DNA of 5,142 nt, taken from positions 1 through 5,142 of the forward strand of contig JAADGY010000045.1 of NCBI GenBank assembly GCA_013152165.1, given 5' to 3'. Every line of letters starts with the position of its first letter. The first letter of the stretch is position 1. The position numbers and the translations under genes were made by a program. Under the pieces are notes generated by a model. It was not told the origin of the DNA. It saw nothing but the letters and a program-made list of their open reading frames with translations, and made no database searches. The DNA comes from a bacterium (GTDB lineage: Bacteria; Patescibacteriota; Microgenomatia; JAADGY01). This document shows, in pieces, positions 1-5,142 of this stretch.

Positions 1-2
1 CT

Positions 3-959
3 TTTAAAAGCAACTTCAAGTTATCTTTCATTTTTTACTTTATCTTTCTTGGCTTCAAAGAAAGCAACGCCATAACCATCTCGATGGTCCTTGTTTGGCT
101 TTGGTTTTACAAAAAAACTTTAAGAAAGCAAATCTTAAGCTTGCTTGGCGTATCGCTAGTTTGGTTTCTTGCCACCACCAAAATTATCATCCCGGCCATC
201 AGCCACCATAAATACATCTACACTCCTGAAATGCCTCGCACTTTAAGCCAAGTTTATCAAAGCTTGCTAATGCCTAAAAAAGTTAATTTTGTTATAAACA
301 GCTTAAAATACTACCTTTATCTGCCGATCTTGGCCGGGCCGGCTCTTATTCCGGTCGCCGGCGAATACCTTATTAGGGTACTGCCCTTAAAATCTAAGTT
401 CGAAAGCTTTAATCTAAACATGCACTACAATGTCTATCTAACCACCTTTTTAACTCTATCCACCACGTTAACACTTCTTAAAATCCAAGGTCTTATAAAA
501 AAAATTAAATCAAACAGCCTCAAAAATTATCTTATCGTTAGCTTGGCTGCATTTTTAATCGCCGCTACCGCTTATACCAACCGCAAAACCGGCCCTGGCG
601 CTCCGATCAACTTGGTTATCAGCCCAATCTTTTGGCAAAGCCTAAACAACGACCAATGGGTCAAAGATCGCACCTTGCCTGTTCCCCAAACCAAAACGAT
701 AATGGCTCAAAATAATCTTTTGCCATACTTTGTTACCAAAGCTAAAAACCTTGACCTTTTCAAGGGCAACTATGACCAAAAGCCGGATGTCATAATTTTT
801 GATATCTCTGCCGGCCAAAACGCCAATAATTTCTACGGCTCCAACCAGCAGGTCGTTAAAGAAACCATAAGCAAACTCAAAGACGATCCCAACTACCGCC
901 CACTAAAAACCCAAATCCCTGATTACTACATCTTCACTAAAGTAAAAACAAATAAATAA
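3..959 (+). CDS. DUF2079-family multi-span membrane protein, C-terminal part (5' end outside window)
   Basis: The frame is open from base 3, the first complete codon, to the TAA at 957-959, so the ATG at 84 is internal and the true start lies upstream. The residues before that ATG continue the protein and include GFKESNAITIS, which resembles the conserved KEd segment at the end of a membrane helix in DUF2079 proteins. Numbering from the ATG at 84, hydrophobic segments lie near residues 17-37, 75-99, 116-138 and 149-164. HYNVYLTTFL (114-123) matches the family's 'HY...PFL' motif, and GEYLIRVLP (93-101) its 'PE.LLNLL' motif. The soluble tail contains AQNNLLPYF (208-216) and PDVIIFD (234-240), like the usual 'a.dnLlPHls' and 'D.vvlD' strands. 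The family has no proven reaction; as I recall it is related to GT-C membrane glycosyltransferases, which would suit the neighbours. The gene converges on the operon to its right and is probably a separate transcript. Family assignment is fairly sure; function is unknown. Confidence 0.72.
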   Translation, partial: FKSNFKLSFIFYFIFLGFKESNAITISMVLVWLWFYKKTLRKQILSLLGVSLVWFLATTKIIIPAISHHKYIYTPEMPRTLSQVYQSLLMPKKVNFVINSLKYYLYLPILAGPALIPVAGEYLIRVLPLKSKFESFNLNMHYNVYLTTFLTLSTTLTLLKIQGLIKKIKSNSLKNYLIVSLAAFLIAATAYTNRKTGPGAPINLVISPIFWQSLNNDQWVKDRTLPVPQTKTIMAQNNLLPYFVTKAKNLDLFKGNYDQKPDVIIFDISAGQNANNFYGSNQQVVKETISKLKDDPNYRPLKTQIPDYYIFTKVKTNK

Positions 960-994
960 ACCAGCCACTGAAATAAAGATTCAAACAATTTTAA

Positions 995-1015
995 ACTTTG
1001 CACTTTGCACTTTTA
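995..1015. repeat. Short 7-base tandem repeat in the convergent spacer
   Basis: Two exact copies of ACTTTGC (995-1001 and 1002-1008) are followed by a degenerate third copy, ACTTTTA (1009-1015). They sit in the 61-base gap between the two convergent stop codons. TTAA at 991-994 and 1013-1016, together with two TGCA words (999-1002 and 1006-1009), could fold into a weak, interrupted, AT-rich hairpin. It has no GC-rich stem, so I do not call it a terminator. The rest of 960-1020 shows no other structure. Confidence 0.55.
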
Positions 1016-1020
1016 ACTCT

Positions 1021-2178
1021 TTATGCTATCCACCAGCCTTGGATAAAGCGGGCAAAGGCAAAAAACAACCAAACAGCGTTAACTCCAATTACAAACCACC
1101 TAACTCTTTTGGGTAAAAACGACAGCCCCAAAAAAACCGGAAAGATAACCAAAACATAGCGGGGCAGGGAAGATAGGGTTCCAGTTAAGGTTGGCAAGAT
1201 TAAACTTAACCAACCATAAATTTGCAAATAAACCGGCGCTTTTTTAAGCCATAAAAAAACCAAGCCGGCAATTGCTAGAACCAAACTCCAAAACTCTAAA
1301 CTTATAACAAAAAAGATTGGATTGTTAATCGGGGTGGTAATAAACATCTTTAAATAGCGATAAATTACTTGGGGCAACAAGATTAATTTATCGGTCTGCC
1401 GGCCGGCTAAAAACCGCGATTGGTTATGGAAAAAAATTAAAGCGTCGCCAAACCTAATCTGCAAAAAAGCCATATAAAGCCATAAGCCAACCCCGCCGAT
1501 GACCAGCCATAAAAACATCTTAACCATCACCTCTCCCTTAATCACACCCCGCCAACCTTTAAACCTGTAAAGGCGCACCAACCTATCCAAAATGAAACTC
1601 ACCACAATAAAAATGCCGGCCAACCTAACCGCCGAAGCTGCCCCGGCCATCAGCAAAGCCGGGCCGGTTTTATTTTTAGTATAAAAATAAAAAGCCGCCA
1701 AAGACAAAACCAAAAACAAGCTTTCGGTATAAAAGCTGGCAAAATAAAAGCTGGCCGGCCACGACAACAAAAACAAAACCGCCATCCCAGCCTGAACCTT
1801 GTTGCCCTTGCTAATCTCTTTAAGCAAAACCAACGAAGCAAACAATAAAGCTAAATTTATCAAAACTCCAGCCAAAACGACATAATTGCCAACCAGCCAA
1901 TAAAAAGGCCTCATCAATAAAGCAAAGCCGGGGAAAAACGATTGGTACAAGCCATAGACATAACCATCTTTAACTAAGTTCCAGTAATGATAGCCGTCAA
2001 AATTAGCCAACCGGCCCCACCAAGCATCCACCCCGGAAAAAACCAACAAAGCCTTTAGTTGATAAATTCTACCGGCCGATCTAAAAGCTACCGCCAAAAA
2101 ACCAAGCCATAAAACCCAAGCCCCAACCACAAACCAAATCTTTGGCTTCGGCCGTTTGAGTTTAAGTCTGTCTTTCAT
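1021..2178 (-). CDS. PIG-V-like (GT-C fold) membrane glycosyltransferase, probable mannosyltransferase family
   Basis: This 385-residue protein is very hydrophobic, with about eight to ten predicted membrane spans (for example 14-32, 98-119, 130-146, 152-167, 185-198, 221-240, 287-311, 317-333, 338-354 and 361-377). The first loop carries FDGYHYWNLVKDGY (60-73), the Asp/His-Tyr signature of the PIG-V/mannosyltransferase-2 group, with Asp61 the likely catalytic or metal-binding acid. Further family landmarks are FFPGF (81-85), SFYTESLFL (148-156), SAVRLAGIF (182-190) and SSLPRYVLVIFPVF (336-349). Relatives use a lipid-linked sugar on the outer face of the membrane; the acceptor cannot be told from sequence. 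The ATG at 2176-2178 lies inside the end of the upstream GT4 gene (17-base overlap), which suggests translational coupling. No good Shine-Dalgarno precedes it, and no alternative start preserves the FDGYHYW loop. It is the last gene of the operon. Family is well supported; sugar specificity is unknown. Confidence 0.8.
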   Translation of the reverse strand: MKDRLKLKRPKPKIWFVVGAWVLWLGFLAVAFRSAGRIYQLKALLVFSGVDAWWGRLANFDGYHYWNLVKDGYVYGLYQSFFPGFALLMRPFYWLVGNYVVLAGVLINLALLFASLVLLKEISKGNKVQAGMAVLFLLSWPASFYFASFYTESLFLVLSLAAFYFYTKNKTGPALLMAGAASAVRLAGIFIVVSFILDRLVRLYRFKGWRGVIKGEVMVKMFLWLVIGGVGLWLYMAFLQIRFGDALIFFHNQSRFLAGRQTDKLILLPQVIYRYLKMFITTPINNPIFFVISLEFWSLVLAIAGLVFLWLKKAPVYLQIYGWLSLILPTLTGTLSSLPRYVLVIFPVFLGLSFLPKRVRWFVIGVNAVWLFFAFARFIQGWWIA

Positions 2179-3208
2179 AAACTTTTTTATAGACCTGATA
2201 AGTCTGCCAAGCAGTCTTGTCCCAACTAAACCGATCGGCGAACTTAATTAATCCATTTTTGTCAACTTTAGATTTGTTTTTGTAAGCTGTTTTAATCGCC
2301 TCGGCAATTCTTTTGCCGTTGAACGGATACTTTATGTAAAAAGCCACTGTGCTATCGGTTATCTCCCTTAATGATGAACTGCGCGAAACAATAACCGGCA
2401 CCCCTAAACTTAAAGCCTCAACCACCGGCAAGCCAAAGCCCTCCCACAATGACGGTTGGATATAAAAATCAGCCAGCTGATACAAAGTAGCCAGCTTCTC
2501 ATCGCTCACATAACTGATAATTTTGACCCGGCTGGTCAAACCAAGCTTTTTAATTAACCCTTCAAGCTGGAACCTCTCTACTGAATCGCCCCCAAACCCG
2601 CCCCCAACCATTACTAAATTAACTTTCGGCAAATATTTCAATGACCTCACCAAACTACCCAAATTTTTATGATAATTAACATCGCCGACATATAACAAAT
2701 AATTATCAAACAAGCCGTATTCACGCCGGACTTCATCCTTTATCCTATTCTCTATTGGCTTCATCTCTTTGCCTGCCAAATAAACCGGAAAAACTCTCTC
2801 CCTCCTCAGCTTCAACAACTTAACAATATCACTTTTGGAGGCCTTAGAATCCGTAATCACCGCCGGCACCCACCTCAACTTCATCCTCTGCCACCAAAAA
2901 CGCAAGCTGCCTCTGACTCCGGGCGGATACCATTTTTTAAACCTTAGCGGGATAACGTCATGAACAGTAACCACTGATTTGCTTAATACTTGATGGGGCA
3001 GGGTGTTAAAAAATAAATCAAAAAAGGGAAAATGCACCACATCAAAATTATCATATCTAGCTGGCCTATCCTTATTTAAACTTATCTGAAAATCGCCTCT
3101 TTCCGCCGCCAAATTCTTTAAAGATTTATATAAAAACCCGGCATACACGCCTATACCGCGTTTAGCAGAAAATCTATGCATTCCGGACACGTCCATCAAA
3201 ACTCGCAT
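2162..3208 (-). CDS. GT4-type (GT-B fold) glycosyltransferase, Glycos_transf_1 domain
   Basis: This 348-residue soluble enzyme has the normal length for the family and should act at the inner face of the membrane with a nucleotide-sugar donor. The N-terminal Rossmann half starts MRVLMDVSGM and carries the acceptor-side loop RGIGVY (17-22), then HDVIPL (83-88) and TDSKASKSDI (119-128), motifs typical of mannosyltransferase-like GT4 enzymes. The C-terminal half begins at LLYVGDVNYHKNL (171-183) and holds the donor-binding signature SLWEGFGLPVVEAL (253-266), whose E-x7-E pattern contacts the nucleotide sugar. The closing helix FSWDKTAWQTYQVY (327-340) is also typical. The ATG at 3206-3208 is chosen because the first strand of the fold begins immediately after it. 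No Shine-Dalgarno is visible; the upstream bases read TTAAAATAGTGT. The gene starts 40 bases after the nuclease gene, and its last 17 bases overlap the PIG-V-like gene. Fold and family are very secure; donor and acceptor are not known. Confidence 0.9.
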   Translation of the reverse strand: MRVLMDVSGMHRFSAKRGIGVYAGFLYKSLKNLAAERGDFQISLNKDRPARYDNFDVVHFPFFDLFFNTLPHQVLSKSVVTVHDVIPLRFKKWYPPGVRGSLRFWWQRMKLRWVPAVITDSKASKSDIVKLLKLRRERVFPVYLAGKEMKPIENRIKDEVRREYGLFDNYLLYVGDVNYHKNLGSLVRSLKYLPKVNLVMVGGGFGGDSVERFQLEGLIKKLGLTSRVKIISYVSDEKLATLYQLADFYIQPSLWEGFGLPVVEALSLGVPVIVSRSSSLREITDSTVAFYIKYPFNGKRIAEAIKTAYKNKSKVDKNGLIKFADRFSWDKTAWQTYQVYKKVYERQT

Positions 3209-3213
3209 ACACT

Positions 3214-3219
3214 ATTTTA
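3214..3219 (-). promoter_or_regulatory. Possible -10 box just upstream of the GT4 start
   Basis: TAAAAT on the - strand ends five bases before the ATG at 3208, so initiation about 6-7 bases downstream would give a leaderless message. There is no recognisable -35 hexamer at a normal distance, and such AT-rich words are common by chance. This is a weak candidate for an internal promoter. Confidence 0.18.
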
Positions 3220-3248
3220 ACCCATGCCAAACCAAAACCGCTTGGAAA

Positions 3249-3830
3249 TCAGGTTTTGCCTAAATCTACCGCTCCTGCTCGACAATCTTTCCCCCATAAT
3301 CCCTTTCTTTCTCGAACCGCTTGATTCTGCGCCTCAACAAACCGGCCGGCCGCAACCACATCCGGCGGAATAGTCAGCACCTTGGCATAGCCTGCCCGCA
3401 CCAATTTATAATTAACCGATCTCTCTAAACTATCCACATCAGCCCGCTTAGAAAAAATAAACCTAAGCAACCGGCCGTACTTATCAATATCCCGCACATC
3501 CTTTCTGGCATATATCTTCCTGCCGCCGACCAGCTTCTCGGTCACATGTTTGGCCCTGGCCGCCAAGCACCTTTCCAGCCTGGTTTCGCCATGAATCTCC
3601 GGCGTATCAATCCCTAAAAATCGGATCTTTTCCCCTGTATCAACCACCACCGTATCCCCATCAATTACATACTCAACTTTATATGTCTCAACCTGGGTCA
3701 AATTCAAAACAGAAACAGCCCGCCTAACTTGGCCCCAACCCATCAACCGCCAGCCGCCAAAACCCAAAACAGCCACCGTTACAACCATCGACAAATTTTT
3801 CAAACTCCCAGTTTTTACCCACCGGCGCAT
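3249..3830 (-). CDS. Membrane-anchored staphylococcal nuclease-like (thermonuclease, SNase) protein
   Basis: This 193-residue protein has a basic start (MRRWVKTGSLKN), one hydrophobic segment (about 13-32) without a lipobox, and a single SNase-fold domain (about 50-180), so the domain should face outward. Relative to S. aureus nuclease the key residues are all present: Asp59 of IDGDT (Asp21), Arg70 (Arg35), Asp75-Thr76 (Asp40-Thr41), Glu78 (Glu43) and Arg120 of DKYGR (Arg87). YKLVRAGYAKV (141-151) and RKGLW (175-179) complete the family pattern. Cys88 and Cys183 are the only cysteines and could form a disulfide, consistent with an extracytoplasmic domain. Expected activity is Ca2+-dependent cleavage of DNA and RNA. 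The ATG at 3828-3830 is favoured because it provides the anchor; its leader is pyrimidine-rich with a T run and no Shine-Dalgarno. The gene sits 25 bases after the GT2 gene and 40 before the GT4 gene, an unexpected place for a nuclease. Domain assignment is very secure; the biological role is inference. Confidence 0.92.
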   Translation of the reverse strand: MRRWVKTGSLKNLSMVVTVAVLGFGGWRLMGWGQVRRAVSVLNLTQVETYKVEYVIDGDTVVVDTGEKIRFLGIDTPEIHGETRLERCLAARAKHVTEKLVGGRKIYARKDVRDIDKYGRLLRFIFSKRADVDSLERSVNYKLVRAGYAKVLTIPPDVVAAGRFVEAQNQAVRERKGLWGKDCRAGAVDLGKT

Positions 3831-3855
3831 TCTAAAAAAAAGGAAGTCAAAAAAA

Positions 3856-4791
3856 TCAAATATTAATCTTCTCTTTTATAACAAAATGCGGCCTATTCTG
3901 CACCTCGCGGTATATCCGCCCCAAATACTCGCCCATGATCCCCAGCATAATCATCTGAACCCCGCCAATAAACAAAACCGCCACAAAAATAGCTGTCCAA
4001 CCGGTAATGTAATACTCCGGCGGCAAAAACAAGCGCCGGTACAAAGCATAAATAATCCCCAAAAAGCCAATCATCGAGGTCAGCAATCCCAAATAGGTAA
4101 TGTAAGTTAACGGCTTAGTCGAAAACGAAGTCAAACCCTCCACAGCAAAAGAAATCATCTTTGACAGCGGATAATGCGTCTGGCCGTACTGTCTTTTATT
4201 TCGATCAAAATAAACAAAAGCTTGTTTAAACCCCACCCACGAAGTCAAACCTCTTAAAAAACGGGAGTGTTCCGGTAAACGATTTAAGACATCCACCACC
4301 TTCCTATCTAACAAGCGATAGTCGCCAACGTCGGTTGGAATCGGTACATCGGACAACAAATTAATAAATCGATAAAACAAAAAAGCCGTCAATCGCTTAA
4401 ACAAACTCTCTTCCCTAGTTCGCCTTTTGGCATAAACAACCTCATAACCCTTCTGCCATTTGCTAACCATGTCTTCAATCAACTCCGGCGGGTCCTGCAA
4501 ATCAGCATCTATAGTTATCACCGCGTCGCCCTTGGCATGCCTATAGCCGGCCGTCAACGCCATCTGATGTCCAAAATTACGCGAAAAACGAATCAGTTTA
4601 ATCCTGGCATTCTTTTTGGCATAAGCTTTTATTTTCTCGGCTGTTTTATCGCTGGAGCCGTCATCAACAAAAATCAACTCGTAATCATATTTTTTCAAAA
4701 CCGGCAGGGCCCTCTTTAAAAAGAAGCTAATATTTTCCTCTTCATCAAACGCCGGCACAATAACTGACAACAAAAAATCAGATTTTATCAT
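3856..4791 (-). CDS. GT2 polyprenyl-phosphate glycosyltransferase (GtrB/DPM1/ArnC-like) with two C-terminal membrane spans
   Basis: This 311-residue protein has the standard length and layout of bacterial GtrB-like enzymes, which move a sugar from UDP- or GDP-sugar onto undecaprenyl or dolichyl phosphate at the inner membrane face. The GT-A domain shows SVIVPAFDEEENI (9-21), VDDGSSD (42-48), RNFGHQMALTAGYRHAKGDA (71-90) and the metal-binding DAD in IDADLQDPPEL (94-104). It is followed by VGDYRLLDRKVVD (155-167) and the acceptor-side HSRFLRGLTSWVGF (175-188). SFSTKPL (222-228) leads into two membrane helices (about 230-252 and 264-286) and the ending GEYLGRIYREVQNRPHFVI (287-305). The usual 'GeTKYPL' segment reads GQTHYPL here (203-209). 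The ATG at 4789-4791 lies 8 bases after the upstream stop, with only a too-close GAAG as Shine-Dalgarno. Family and membrane-linked donor synthesis are well supported; which sugar is unknown. Confidence 0.92.
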   Translation of the reverse strand: MIKSDFLLSVIVPAFDEEENISFFLKRALPVLKKYDYELIFVDDGSSDKTAEKIKAYAKKNARIKLIRFSRNFGHQMALTAGYRHAKGDAVITIDADLQDPPELIEDMVSKWQKGYEVVYAKRRTREESLFKRLTAFLFYRFINLLSDVPIPTDVGDYRLLDRKVVDVLNRLPEHSRFLRGLTSWVGFKQAFVYFDRNKRQYGQTHYPLSKMISFAVEGLTSFSTKPLTYITYLGLLTSMIGFLGIIYALYRRLFLPPEYYITGWTAIFVAVLFIGGVQMIMLGIMGEYLGRIYREVQNRPHFVIKEKINI

Positions 4792-4798
4792 TGCTTCA

Positions 4799-4825
4799 AT
4801 TATAATACATCAGCTTTTGTCTCAA
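4799..4825 (-). promoter_or_regulatory. Candidate promoter at the start of the GT2 gene, possibly leaderless
   Basis: A perfect TATAAT on the - strand (4799-4804) ends seven bases before the ATG of the GT2 gene, and TTGAGA (4820-4825) lies 15 bases upstream of it. The spacer is shorter than the usual 17, and the site overlaps the last codons and stop of the preceding gene. If used, transcription would begin at or next to the ATG. It could be chance in AT-rich DNA. Confidence 0.3.
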
Positions 4826-5142
4826 AAACCAAAACCTCAATGCCGTTAAAATAAAATCTGCCCCTTAACCTAAACCTGCGGTCAAACTTTTTCTGCACCC
4901 GGCCGGCAGGATCAAAAACATAAGGGGCATAATTAATAAAATAAACTCTATTTCCCGTCAAATCTTTATCCGCATCCCCAAAGCCTGCCATCTTATAGCC
5001 TGTTAATCCATAAAACCTTAACGGATCCATCACCGACCTAGGCACCACCACCGCTCCCTTTACAGCTTGAGAGTTCAAAAACCCAGTTAAACCCCGCCAA
5101 TTCTCTTTTGAAAAAGATGGATAAAAAACCAACAACCCAATC
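4800..5142 (-). CDS. C-terminal tail of a membrane glycosyltransferase, probably GT39/PMT-like (5' end outside window)
   Basis: The frame is open through the right edge: codons for Ile-Gly precede the TTG at 5133-5135, so that TTG is an internal Leu codon, not a start. The visible 113 residues begin with the end of a hydrophobic stretch (IGLLVFYPSF), then a small alpha/beta domain. SKENWRGLTGFLN resembles the 'R.dWR....fl' helix that follows the last membrane span in many bacterial GT39-like (ArnT/PMT-type) proteins. A strand GAVVVPRSVMDPLRFYG, the segment YAPYVFDPAGRVQKKF and a final strand GIEVLVFE also match the soluble tail of such proteins. Catalytic residues would be in the missing N-terminal half. 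The gene ends with TAA at 4800-4802, 8 bases before the GT2 start, so it is very likely first or early in the same operon. It may instead belong to another GT-C family; the tail alone does not decide this. Confidence 0.55.
   Translation of the reverse strand, partial: IGLLVFYPSFSKENWRGLTGFLNSQAVKGAVVVPRSVMDPLRFYGLTGYKMAGFGDADKDLTGNRVYFINYAPYVFDPAGRVQKKFDRRFRLRGRFYFNGIEVLVFETKADVL

Noticed and set aside
1650..1841. A 63-codon open frame on the - strand, Arg/Cys/Phe-rich.
   Set aside because: It lies wholly inside the PIG-V-like gene in another frame of the same strand, has no recognisable domain and no ribosome binding site.
3342..3352. CCGGCCGGCCG as an operator or hairpin.
   Set aside because: It lies inside the conserved coding region of the nuclease (Ala-Ala-Gly-Arg) and is one of many CCGG runs in the window; better treated as a composition signal.
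3831..3855. TTGACT and a T run between the GT2 and nuclease genes, as a promoter or terminator.
   Set aside because: The -35-like word would place its -10 inside the nuclease gene, where I see none, and the T run has no preceding stem.
3886..4110. A 74-codon open frame on the + strand.
   Set aside because: It is antisense to the well-supported GT2 gene; its Pro/Asn/Gln/His-rich product is what the complement of membrane-helix codons yields.
4537..4719. A 60-codon open frame on the + strand.
   Set aside because: It is antisense to the conserved GT-A domain of the GT2 gene and resembles no protein family.
5133..5135. TTG as a start codon for the right-edge gene.
   Set aside because: The frame stays open through Ile-Gly to the window edge, and the residues around it look like the end of a membrane helix, so TTG is an internal Leu codon.
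1..5142. CRISPR arrays, tRNA/rRNA genes, insertion sequences, toxin-antitoxin or anti-phage modules.
   Set aside because: I looked on both strands and saw no spaced direct repeats, tRNA-like arms, transposase motifs or defence-gene signatures; nearly all bases are accounted for by the six genes.

Overview
The window is ordinary bacterial protein-coding DNA: moderately AT-rich, densely packed, with six protein genes and no RNA gene, CRISPR array or mobile element that I can see. Five of the six products are membrane proteins or glycosyltransferases of the kind that build cell-surface glycans. The sixth is a membrane-anchored staphylococcal-type nuclease. The mix of families, the tight spacing, the lack of Shine-Dalgarno sequences and the AT-rich DNA studded with CCGG motifs resemble Candidate Phyla Radiation (Patescibacteria, e.g. 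Microgenomates-type) genomes. That assignment is an inference from style, not proven here.

Layout. Positions 3-959 (+ strand) hold the C-terminal part of a DUF2079-type multi-membrane-span protein; its reading frame is open to the left edge, so its true start lies outside. A short 61-base convergent spacer (960-1020) carries a 7-base tandem repeat and no convincing terminator. From 1021 to the right edge everything is on the - strand and reads as one operon, in transcription order: the soluble C-terminal tail of a GT39/PMT-like membrane glycosyltransferase (4800-5142, cut by the right edge); a GtrB/DPM1-like family 2 polyprenyl-phosphate glycosyltransferase (3856-4791); a membrane-anchored thermonuclease homologue (3249-3830); a GT4-type cytoplasmic glycosyltransferase (2162-3208); and a PIG-V-like GT-C membrane glycosyltransferase (1021-2178). 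The spacings are 8, 25 and 40 bases, then a 17-base overlap.

How they may work together. In known systems a GtrB/DPM1-like enzyme moves a sugar onto a polyprenyl phosphate, and GT-C membrane enzymes use that lipid-linked sugar on the outer face of the membrane. This operon encodes one likely donor maker and two likely GT-C users, plus a GT4 enzyme that would use a nucleotide sugar inside the cell. A surface glycan, lipoglycan or protein-glycosylation pathway fits. The nuclease is the odd member: all the catalytic residues of the staphylococcal nuclease family are present behind an N-terminal membrane anchor.

Two composition signals cut across gene boundaries. The + strand has more C than G throughout, even inside the single + strand gene, which points to replication-strand skew. 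CCGG and GGCCGG/CCGGCC words are far more common than the base composition would predict.
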